A DNA stretch of 64,000 bases from Candidatus Vicinibacter proximus (GTDB lineage Bacteria > Bacteroidota > Bacteroidia > Chitinophagales > Saprospiraceae), in assembly GCA_016713905.1 (NCBI GenBank), contig JADJOE010000001.1, positions 1,055,001 through 1,119,000 on the forward strand, written 5' to 3'. The translations under genes and the position numbers were made by a program. The notes beneath the pieces are model-generated. The model ran no database searches. It saw only the letters and a list, made by a program, of their open reading frames with translations, and was not told where the DNA came from. Numbering within the stretch: the first letter of the stretch is position 1; each line of letters begins with the position of its first letter. Below are positions 56,894-64,000 of the stretch, piece by piece.

Positions 56894-56958
56894 AGGTTTA
56901 GCTTTAGTTAAGTGGTCCAAAGGCCACAATTTAAATTAAATAACTAAAAACTAAACCT
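56894..56958 (+). ncRNA. Nested hairpin before the IS110 transposase
   Basis: Three nested stems: AGGTTTAG/CTAAACCT (outer), TTTAGTTA/TAACTAAA, and GTGG(T)CC/GGCCAC around an AAA loop. It ends 1 nt before the transposase ATG. IS110 elements encode a bridge RNA in their non-coding end, and this is the only structured part here. It is shorter (65 nt) than the ~177-nt IS621 bridge RNA, so it may be a part of it or a translation control hairpin. Confidence 0.4.
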
Positions 56959-56959
56959 T

Positions 56960-58032
56960 ATGACAAAAGTATTACAAAAGGCTGGATTTGTAGGAGAAAC
57001 CATTTACGTTGGCATAGATGTCCATTTGAAGAGTTGGAATGTTTCACTTTATTATGGGAGTCAATACCTCCGAAGTTTTCATCAATCACCTCATCCAGAT
57101 ATTTTAGTTTCATTTTTACAGCGTGAATTCCTGGAGCAAATTACAGTTGTGCCTATGAGGCTGGTTTTAGTGGTTATTGGATAAAAAGAGCATTGGATAA
57201 TCATGGTGTAAGTTGCATTGTTGTTAATCCAGCAGGCATACCCCAGACAGACAAAGGAAATAAATCAAAAACAGATAGAAACGATTCTAAACGGATTGGA
57301 TCTTCACTTCAAGCCGGAATGTTGTGTCCGATTTATATCCCATCGCAAGAGACAGAAGCTGATCGGCAACTAGTTCGTACAAATGAAAAATTAACACGCG
57401 ACCTGACCAGATCAAAAAATAGAATCAAAGGAATGCTATATCAAGTAGGCATAGAAATTCCCGAACGGTTTGGAAGCGAAAATTGGAGCAATATATTCAT
57501 AAACTGGTTAAAAGACCTACCTATTTCATTTGGAACATTACGAACTGCCTTAAACCATCAAATAAAAATGATGGAAAATATCAGGGTAGAAAAAAACCTG
57601 GCACTTAAAGATATTCGCAAACTAGCAGTTAGTGAAAAGTATGCCTCTATCGCTTCTAGATTAAAAACAGTACCTGGTGTGGGCACAATAACTGCCATTA
57701 CTTTAATAACGGAAATAGAAGACATGAATCGCTTCAAATGTTTCGAAAAACTAAATGCATTCGTTGGTTTTTATCCCACAGAGTTTTCTAGTGGGGAACA
57801 TATTCGTACAGGACATATAATAAGTAGACATCATAAGCGATTGTGGAGCTTAATCCTAGAAGCCGCCTGGATAAGAATAAGACGTGATCCTGCTATGACC
57901 CAATATTATAATAATACAAAACTAAAAGTAGGAGGTAAAAGGGCTATCATTAAAGTTTCACGAAAACTATTAAATCGTATAAGATCAATTTGGTTAAATA
58001 AAATAGATTTTGAAATCGGAATATTGAAATAA
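56960..58032 (+). pseudogene. IS110 transposase, one-base frameshift
   Basis: The N-terminal RuvC-like DEDD domain starts GETIYVGIDVHLKSW (D20) and continues after a frameshift as NPAGIPQTDKGNKSKTDRNDS. The C-terminal Tnp domain contains LKTVPGVGTITAITLITEIE and the conserved FVGFYPTEFSSGEHIRTGHI with the catalytic Ser region. The two frames join at 57128-57130 (GAA TTC should be GAA TTT CC), where one T appears lost. Joined, it is about 357 residues, a normal IS110 length. As sequenced it is inactive unless the base is a sequencing error. Confidence 0.85.
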
Positions 58033-58093
58033 ATAAAATTATTTCCTAATGATATTAATAACTACAAACAAAAAGAATTAGCTTTGAATTAAA

Positions 58094-58465
58094 TTGAAAC
58101 ACTACTTAGTGATAAGTTCAAATTACTTTGACAACATACATATCAAGATTTTTAATAGTGGGAGCCCAGCATGTAATTTTCAATTACTAAGTGGTGGAAC
58201 CAACAATCCACAAGTTGTACATGCTTACCCAAACCCAGTAAGTGGGGAAATTACATTAGAATTTGATATTAAGAATGAAAATACTAAGGGGGAATTTTTA
58301 ATTTCTGGTCTGGATGGTCAGAAATTAATTTCTACTTCTAAAATTTATCCTAGAGGTCATCAAACCGAAATCTTCAATTTAAATAGCATAACAAATAACA
58401 TATTGTTTTTGAGAGCGGTTATCGATGAAAAGGCACAAGTAACTAAAATTATTAAAATTCATTAG
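58094..58465 (+). pseudogene. Orphan T9SS type A tail fragment
   Basis: About 120 codons with only a TTG start and an in-frame stop 7 nt before it. The second half is a sorting domain (VHAYPNPVSGEITLEFD, ending IIKIH). No signal peptide. It is probably the 3' end of a secreted protein gene cut by the IS110 insertion. The next gene starts 2 nt later. Confidence 0.6.
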
Positions 58466-58467
58466 TA

Positions 58468-59007
58468 ATGAAAAGAGTGTATATATTATTAACCATTATT
58501 TCGATTTTATCTTGCGAAAAAAACAGCATTTTTGATAATGATGGCTTCTATGGAGAGGGAAAGGCAAAGCTTGATGAAGTAGAATGGAACGGCAGTACCG
58601 GTATTTTTAAAGCAAAAAAATATTGCTTTCCAGATACCTGTGTGGCTATATTAGTCGAGGGTTACAATAAAACTAGATCAGTGCGCAGCAAAATTATAAT
58701 TAATCAAGTTTTCTTGAAAACTGGCAAGTTTTATTTTAATCCAATTTACCCGACATTCAAGGATACTTTATACAGATTTTCATATCAGGAATTCAGTGGA
58801 GATGCTGTAGTAGGTATTTATAATATTATTGAGGCTGATTGGAACAATTATGTTGAAATCAAAGAACTTAATTTGAAAACCGGCGATGTCAGGGGAAGTT
58901 TTCAAGCAAGAGTGATTTCAAATTCAGGTTGGCCTTCAAATGGATCTCTTCCTGATACCATTGACATTACAAACGGAAGTTTTTATGGAAAAATTAATTG
59001 GAAGTAA
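58468..59007 (+). CDS. Lipoprotein, unknown function
   Basis: The protein has 179 residues; MKRVYILLTIISILSCEK gives a lipobox with Cys16. The mature part is beta-rich (GKAKLDEVEWNGSTGIFKAKKYC, ITNGSFYGKINW at the end), like small Bacteroidota lipoproteins that follow T9SS-sorted proteins. It is 2 nt after the orphan T9SS tail, so it was part of that operon. Confidence 0.7.
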   Translation: MKRVYILLTIISILSCEKNSIFDNDGFYGEGKAKLDEVEWNGSTGIFKAKKYCFPDTCVAILVEGYNKTRSVRSKIIINQVFLKTGKFYFNPIYPTFKDTLYRFSYQEFSGDAVVGIYNIIEADWNNYVEIKELNLKTGDVRGSFQARVISNSGWPSNGSLPDTIDITNGSFYGKINWK

Positions 59008-59110
59008 TTGTTTTTACATTAATTGATGATAACTGAGTATCTACGGAGATAGATGCCATCTAAATGTTCTTAACTATGGATTCTTACCAAAGGTAATTTT
59101 TAAGATCTAA

Positions 59111-59290
59111 TCTTTTGGTTTGTTCAATTGCAGTTGCTTCGTAGATACTATTTCGTTTCCGGTAAAGGTAAGTTCAGACTATTTTAATGAATATAAATTC
59201 TATTTAAAGAAAGATCTAAGGAATTTCATAAGTGATAGAGGTAACAATTTATGGAAAAGAGAATTCTCTAAATACAACAAATATGATTAA
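59111..59290 (+). pseudogene. Decayed 3' gene fragment
   Basis: 59 open codons without start ending at 59290 (VKVSSDYFNEYKFYLKKDL, then RNFISDRGNNLWKREFSKYN). Reads like the end of a protein. Family unknown. The rest of 59008-59614 shows nothing. Confidence 0.35.
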
Positions 59291-59614
59291 TTACGGAATT
59301 TTTAACTAATTCATGTATTGGTCTGCGTTAGGGACGAAGTTAAGATGTGGTGTTTTTGTGAATGATTGAAATAGCAGGCCGCATTAAAAATGATATGATC
59401 AAATGGCATCGCAGTTTAAAATTGCGACGAACAAATGGAACAATTTTCAAATTCTGGAGATGCGAAAGATTTATATGATCATGAGACGTATAAATCTAAT
59501 TACAATTTATTAGATGCCAATTGATTTCTTAAATCTCTAAATTGTTAATTAGTTTTTGTTTTGAAAATGTATCAATATTTTTCAATTTTATAACTTGTTC
59601 ATGGTGATAATTGA

Positions 59615-60379
59615 CTAATCCTTTTTAAGAATTGCTTGTGTGGAATCATATAGAAAGCCTCGCTCTGAATGGATAAATTCCGGATGATCATTCATCCAGA
59701 ATTTTTCCTTTTGCAAGAGATCCTTATATTTAAGATTGCTAATATTATGAATTAAATGAAATATTATATGTGAATATGATTTCTTATACCGCAAACTGGG
59801 AATAATATTTTCTAAAAACAATAATAGATTTTCCTCTGATAAAGAGTAATAACAATTGAGAATATATGCATTTAAACTATATTCTGATATTCCTTGTATT
59901 GAATTAATGTTTAGTAATAATATTTTTAATTCATTTTGTTTTATTCGTTTATTTATACAGGATATTAATTCAGGAAAAGCAATATAATTTATTTTCAGAA
60001 TGCTGTCTGGAGTTGTCAAAATATTTATTAATAGATCATAATTATTGGGCGTATAATTAATGGATTTTGAAAACTCATATGCTAGTATTTTTTTCTCTAG
60101 CTCATAACATAAGTTATTTCTATGATTTCCTAGTGTGTAAAATAATGTGTCGTTGTATTCTTTTAATCTCGAATTTAGATTTTTTAATAGCTGATCGACA
60201 TTTGTACTACCATTAAAATATTGTTCTTCGATAATTGATCCTATGCTATCACAAATAATTTGAGAACGGCCATGTTGTTTTTTGAAGTCTAAAATAATTT
60301 GTTCCTTTTTAGGTGGTTGACAGCATGCTGTAATTGTATAGCAAATTGAAATAAATAATAAGAGAATATTTGTTTTCAT
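59615..60379 (-). CDS. Helical lipoprotein paired with HExxH protein
   Basis: The 254-residue protein starts at ATG 60379, giving MKTNILLLFISICYTITACCQ with a lipobox; a longer frame would overlap the upstream gene by 41 nt. The mature part is helical, probably an alpha-solenoid, with repeated LLLNINSI/LLLFLENIIP-type helices. It lies 7 nt after the HExxH gene. A similar, broken lipoprotein gene follows the paralogous HExxH gene at 62642. Inner- or outer-membrane lipidation and constant pairing suggest an immunity or chaperone role, by inference. Confidence 0.7.
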   Translation of the reverse strand: MKTNILLLFISICYTITACCQPPKKEQIILDFKKQHGRSQIICDSIGSIIEEQYFNGSTNVDQLLKNLNSRLKEYNDTLFYTLGNHRNNLCYELEKKILAYEFSKSINYTPNNYDLLINILTTPDSILKINYIAFPELISCINKRIKQNELKILLLNINSIQGISEYSLNAYILNCYYSLSEENLLLFLENIIPSLRYKKSYSHIIFHLIHNISNLKYKDLLQKEKFWMNDHPEFIHSERGFLYDSTQAILKKD

Positions 60380-60386
60380 ATGTTTT

Positions 60387-61385
60387 CTATTTCCATTGTT
60401 TACCTTGAAATTTGTGGGAAAGGTCAAATGACCAATCTTTCATATCATATTGATTAAAATTTGAATTTAGTTCTTCTATTTCACATAACATTTCCTCATA
60501 TTTAATCCCAGCCATTCCTCCAACTTCGTATCCATCTAATTGCGGCAAATCAAATTTAAACATTTTGCCTTCATTTAACTCCCATAGGTCAGGCACATAA
60601 TCCTTATCTGAATCAAGACTAATATTATAACCGTTTGGCCACCAATTGTTCCATATTTCAATGTGTTTATTTTCATGTACAATTGTTTCAACAAAAGTAT
60701 GTATTCCAGAGTGAGTAGTTATCCAATTCTTTTCACTGGCTTCTTGTCGAAAAGTGGTTATAAAACTGTTATCAAATCTAGTTGTGCATGCGAAATTATT
60801 GTCCTTATCATCATATTTTATTTTCTTAATTCTATGTAAGTTAACAATCTGACTCCAATAATGAAACCAATTCGGCTCTGTTGGATGCCAAAAATTGGGT
60901 TCATCTTTTAGAAAGAAGACCTGAGCTTTTTTATTGGGTCTGATGTCTGTGGAGTAGACTGAATTATTGTATTTGTCTGTAAGCCTAATGGTTCCGTTCT
61001 TGGAGCCAAACTCCTCATTGTACTGTGGTAGTGCATATTTTTGAATAAATCCCATATCTGTCAGGGAAGAAGCGGATTCAAGTGTCCATTTATTTTGATA
61101 GCCTGGTCCGCTTCCAGATCCGAGCCCCCATTCATAGGGTTCCGATGGGGTAAAATCAAATCCCTTGACATCGATCCACATTTTTTCTTGGCCACTGATG
61201 ACAACTTTCCAGACTTTTTCATTTCCTACTACTTTTTCTATCCGCATGCCCGAAGAACACTCCACCTGATTACCTCCCGGGAGGGGAGTGGTCTCCGGTA
61301 TTTGTGCAGGAATATAATGGACATTGCTGAGCATAACTAAGGCAATATACGTTTTCTTAACTACTTTAAAGAACGGATGCAACAT
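60387..61385 (-). CDS. Secreted HExxH protein, variable C-terminus (copy 1)
   Basis: The protein has 332 residues with a signal peptide (1-28, HYIPAQ). Residues 1-170 are nearly identical to the paralog at 62642. From about 180 the two diverge but keep H237-E-N-K-H241 (HExxH) followed by WPNGYN, and later a Ca-binding-like DSDKDYVPDLWE and the ending KFQGKQWK. A shared N-terminus and divergent zincin-like end recall polymorphic effectors. No sorting domain is seen. Zinc-protease activity is predicted from the motif alone. Confidence 0.75.
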   Translation of the reverse strand: MLHPFFKVVKKTYIALVMLSNVHYIPAQIPETTPLPGGNQVECSSGMRIEKVVGNEKVWKVVISGQEKMWIDVKGFDFTPSEPYEWGLGSGSGPGYQNKWTLESASSLTDMGFIQKYALPQYNEEFGSKNGTIRLTDKYNNSVYSTDIRPNKKAQVFFLKDEPNFWHPTEPNWFHYWSQIVNLHRIKKIKYDDKDNNFACTTRFDNSFITTFRQEASEKNWITTHSGIHTFVETIVHENKHIEIWNNWWPNGYNISLDSDKDYVPDLWELNEGKMFKFDLPQLDGYEVGGMAGIKYEEMLCEIEELNSNFNQYDMKDWSFDLSHKFQGKQWK

Positions 61386-61415
61386 AATAATGATTTAATT
61401 GTGTGTGAATGCTTT

Positions 61416-61518
61416 TTATCTTTTTACAAATTTTTTTATAACGGCTTCACCATTGGTGGTTTTGAACTTTATGAAATAGATGCCTGGAGTTAAGAATCCA
61501 ATTTCTTCACGTGCATTT
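61416..61518 (-). pseudogene. T9SS tail remnant (copy 1)
   Basis: About 33 codons on the minus strand read EEIGFLTPGIYFIKFKTTNG...KKFVKR and a stop. This is the end of a type A sorting domain whose body is gone. Palindromic repeats begin immediately upstream. A second copy is at 63755. Confidence 0.7.
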
Positions 61519-61565
61519 TAATTGGTACTGTTTTTAATCACCGTAATGTTTGACGCTAGGAAGCA

Positions 61566-61770
61566 TGACTGAACGATCTCTGCTTCAGCAGAGTATCGTG
61601 CGACAGCACGATAAGTGAAGGAACCGCGAAAGCGGCTAACGTACACTAAATTAGATTCCGGCGTGAAGCGCCATAGTGTTTGACTCTGGGTAGTATTAGG
61701 TGGCGATCGTTGCTTTAGCAGAGTATCGTGCGACAGCACGATAAGAGAAGGAACCGCGAAAGCGGCTAAC
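61566..61770. repeat. Pair of three-hairpin repeats between modules
   Basis: Standard unit 61566-61640, then a unit at about 61697-61770 whose first hairpin is degenerate (GTTGCTTTAGCAGAG) while the second and third are intact. The spacer has GGCG-TGAAG-CGCC. Confidence 0.8.
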
Positions 61771-61855
61771 GTACACTATATTAGGTACTGCTTTTAATCA
61801 CCGTAGTGTTTTCCATGATTTGTTTAAATATCGTACGACCAATCTAATAACACTC

Positions 61856-62630
61856 CTAATTATTTTTCTCTAATAATTCATTCATTTGTTTTCTAAGCTG
61901 AATATTTGCATTAAATTTAGGATTATCGTTTAACCGATTCTGCAAAAGTTCAATATATTTTATGCGTTCTTGATAATTTAATAAATTAATATCGACTTTC
62001 ATGTCATTCAATAACCGAGCAGAATACAAGGAGTTTTTGCGCGAATCTTCAGAAATTAAATCCAATATAAATAAGTAATAATCCATCCTTGATATAACAT
62101 CTACACTTTGTAAAATTGCATCAATAGCAAAAAACGTGTGTCATCATTATAATAAATTTGGATGATTTCAATTTTTTCTTTTTCCGAAAGTACTCTAGAC
62201 TGATACATTAATAAAACCGAATAAGCACCTTTTAAATACTTATCATCAGCATAGCAACTATCTACAATAGTCAAAAATCTATTTTTGCGGATTTTATATA
62301 TTTAAATTTGCATGAAAGACTTAGTGATAATAAAATAGATTTTAATCCAGAACAGTATGAAAGTTCATGTGAGCTTAATTTGGTGATATTTGAAAGATTA
62401 TATTTGTAAACATGAATAATAAAATTATTTATGATTGGGTTCAAAAAAACACATTCAATATTAAAATAAAGTTTATCAATTTCTTTTTGAATCGCCAAAC
62501 ATTTTGATTCAGTCAATGTAGTGTCAGAAAGTAAATTAATTAAAATATTTACAGATTCATTTGTCTTTTTTTCTTGTGCATTGCAACTAGTAATTGAAGC
62601 AAATAAAATTAAAAACAGATATTTTTTCAT
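61856..62630 (-). pseudogene. Helical lipoprotein, two poly-A/T frameshifts
   Basis: From ATG 62630 (MKKYLFLILFASITSCNAQ, lipobox Cys16) the frame runs to a stop at 62271, continues in a second frame (LTIVDSCYADDKYLK...), then a third (FFAIDAILQSVDVISRMDYYLF...) to 61856. The breaks are at the A5 run 62273-62277 and the A6 run 62129-62134 (T runs in the sense strand), each one base short. Repaired, it is ~258 residues, the counterpart of the lipoprotein at 59615. It starts 11 nt after the HExxH gene. Either truly decayed or homopolymer error. Confidence 0.65.
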
Positions 62631-62641
62631 AACATTAAATA

Positions 62642-63724
62642 TTATTTCCATTGTTTACCTTGAAATATATTGTTAAAATCAAATGACCAATCCTCAGTAT
62701 CATAAACATTTACTTTTGCCTTTTTTTGAATTTCTAAACACTTATCTTCTTCATACCTATATCCATTTGATCGCCAATATGGTGAACCATCTTTTTTCTG
62801 CTCATACCTGTCTACATCATCATAAGGATCAAATTTATATAGTTTTCCATCATCGCTTATCTCAAACCATTTAGGGTAATAATCTTTATCACAATCTGAA
62901 TATGGACCATCAGTTTCATTATTACAACCTGAGTTATCTGGATTGTACCCATTCGGCCAAAAGTACTCAGCAAGTGTGATATGATGATTTTCATGGGCTA
63001 AAACTTCTACAAACGCATGTATTCCTACGTTATTTGTATACCCTGGTTTTTCTGATATTAATTGTCTATATACGCAACTACGATCTCCCTTAGCTTGGAC
63101 ACAAGCAATAACATCTTTCTTGCAAACCTTTATTATTTCACTTAAAGTTAAATATTTTAAACTGCTTATTTTCTTTTTATCCACAATCTGCTTCCAATAA
63201 TATGACCAATTTGGTTCTTCCGGATGCCAAAAATTGGGTTCATCTTTTAGAAAAAGACCTGAGCTTTTTTTATTGGGTCTGATGTCTGTGGAGTAGACTG
63301 AATTATTGTATTTGTCTGTAAGCCTAATGGTTCCGTTCTTGGAGCCAAACTCCTCATTGTACTGTGGTAGTGCATATTGAGGAATAAATCCCTTATCTGT
63401 CAGGGAAGAAGCGGATTCAAGTGTCCATTTATTTTGATAGCCTGATCCGCTGCCAGATCCGAGACCCCATTCATAGGGTTCCGATGGGGTAAAATCAAAT
63501 CCCTTGACATCGATCCACATTATTTCTTTGCCACTGATGACAACTTTCCAGGCTTTTTGATTTCCTACTACTTTTTCTATCCACATACCTAAAGAACACT
63601 CCACCTGATTACCTCCAGGGAGAGGAGCGGTCTCCGGTACTTGTGCAGGAATATAATGGACAATGCTGAGCATAACTAAGGCAATATACGTTTTCTTAAC
63701 TACTTTAAAGAACGGATGCAACAT
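62642..63724 (-). CDS. Secreted HExxH protein, variable C-terminus (copy 2)
   Basis: The protein has 360 residues with the same signal peptide and first ~170 residues as copy 1. The variable part is longer, with extra cysteines (KVCKKDVIACVQ, RSCVYR), the motif H244-E-N-H-H248 then EYFWPNGYN, a CNNETDGPYSDCDKDYYPKWFE acidic stretch in place of copy 1's DSDKDYVPDLWE, and the shared end IFQGKQWK. At residues 154-157 the sequence SSGL replaces AQVF because of two offsetting indels. Function as for copy 1. Confidence 0.75.
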   Translation of the reverse strand: MLHPFFKVVKKTYIALVMLSIVHYIPAQVPETAPLPGGNQVECSLGMWIEKVVGNQKAWKVVISGKEIMWIDVKGFDFTPSEPYEWGLGSGSGSGYQNKWTLESASSLTDKGFIPQYALPQYNEEFGSKNGTIRLTDKYNNSVYSTDIRPNKKSSGLFLKDEPNFWHPEEPNWSYYWKQIVDKKKISSLKYLTLSEIIKVCKKDVIACVQAKGDRSCVYRQLISEKPGYTNNVGIHAFVEVLAHENHHITLAEYFWPNGYNPDNSGCNNETDGPYSDCDKDYYPKWFEISDDGKLYKFDPYDDVDRYEQKKDGSPYWRSNGYRYEEDKCLEIQKKAKVNVYDTEDWSFDFNNIFQGKQWK

Positions 63725-63754
63725 AATAATGATTTAATTGTGTGTGAATGCTTT

Positions 63755-63858
63755 TTATTTTTTTAGAAATTTTTTCATAACGACTTCACCATTGGTGGTT
63801 TTGAACTTTATGAAATAGATGCCTGGAGTTAAGAATCCAATTTCTTCACGTGCATTTT
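63755..63858 (-). pseudogene. T9SS tail remnant (copy 2)
   Basis: Reads EEIGFLTPGIYFIKFKTTNG...KKFLKK and stop, nearly identical to 61416-61518. It shows that the duplicated unit includes the tail, the HExxH gene and the lipoprotein. Confidence 0.7.
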
Positions 63859-63904
63859 AATTGGTACTGTTTTTAATCACCGTAATGTTTGACGCTAGGA
63901 AGTA

Positions 63905-64000
63905 TGACTGAACGATCTCTGTTTCAAGAGAGTATCGTGCGACAGCACGATAAGTGAAGGAACCCTGCCTGACTGCGTCGGCAGGCAGGCGCGAAAGCGG
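63905..64000. repeat. Three-hairpin repeat with insert, running off the window
   Basis: The first hairpin is altered (CTCTGTTTCAAGAGAG), the second is standard, and the third carries the CCTGCCTG/CAGGCAGG insert before GCGAAAGCGG. The end lies outside the window. Confidence 0.8.

Larger units (their letters stand above)
56874..58080 (+). mobile_element. IS110-family insertion in the repeat array
   Basis: The left edge is where the last repeat stops matching (after CACGATAAGAG). The right edge is not defined; the repeat does not resume by 58090. No target duplication is seen, as usual for IS110. Confidence 0.65.

Overview
The window reads as chromosome of a Bacteroidota bacterium, most like the Saprospiria or Chitinophagia side of the phylum. 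The base composition is AT-rich. At least six secreted proteins end in type IX secretion (T9SS) type A sorting domains and one ends in a type B domain. A T9SS plug protein (DUF5103) and a DUF1800/DUF1501 pair are present, Shine-Dalgarno sequences are scarce, and several promoters fit the Bacteroidota TAnnTTTG -7 box. The species cannot be named from this sequence alone.

Layout. 1-8 kb: a TPR-CHAT protease-like protein with a frameshift at the window edge, a secreted HExxH protein and a Cys-rich secreted protein sharing one 33-nt leader, then a T9SS-sorted protein paired with a collagen-like S74 chaperone fibre. 8-12.5 kb: a membrane-anchored winged-helix regulator and a DUF4062-STAND ATPase split into two frames exactly at a T TTA AAC heptamer. 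12.9-16.3 kb: a redox/stress cluster (CDGSH/4Fe-4S protein, OsmC, nitroreductase, pirin, aldo/keto reductase). 16.8-23.2 kb: SLC13 transporter, RecQ, di-haem cytochrome c peroxidase and a Crp-type regulator, with a perfect CRP-type operator in front of the peroxidase. 23-37.8 kb: giant T9SS type B adhesin, CPBP protease, sirtuin, serine hydrolase, T9SS plug, RlmN, DUF3089 lipoprotein, an AlkA-like glycosylase pair and an LVIVD-type propeller. 38-55.6 kb: T9SS-sorted propeller proteins, DUF1800/DUF1501, an eRF1-domain-3-like protein, a toxin-tip fragment with a lipoprotein, DnaE, a haem-binding protein and a YCF48-like propeller. 55.6-64 kb is accessory DNA: a dense palindromic repeat array, an IS110-family transposase at its end, and two copies of a module made of a secreted HExxH protein plus a lipoprotein.

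The most unusual content is a family of ~75-nt repeats, each folding as three consecutive hairpins with constant GACA and GAAA tetraloops. The stems differ between copies yet stay paired, so structure appears to be what is conserved. Ten full copies and one truncated copy form the array at 55.7-56.9 kb. Other copies occur as pairs at 31, 40, 50.8 and 61.6 kb and singly at the right edge, several with an extra hairpin inserted in the third stem. The IS110-family transposase interrupts the last array copy between hairpins 2 and 3, and a 65-nt nested hairpin lies just before its start codon. This recalls IS110 elements elsewhere that target REP palindromes with a bridge RNA.

Caution: five or more single-base frameshifts occur here, most at or beside homopolymers. 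Some may be sequencing or assembly errors, and this bears on every pseudogene and recoding claim below.
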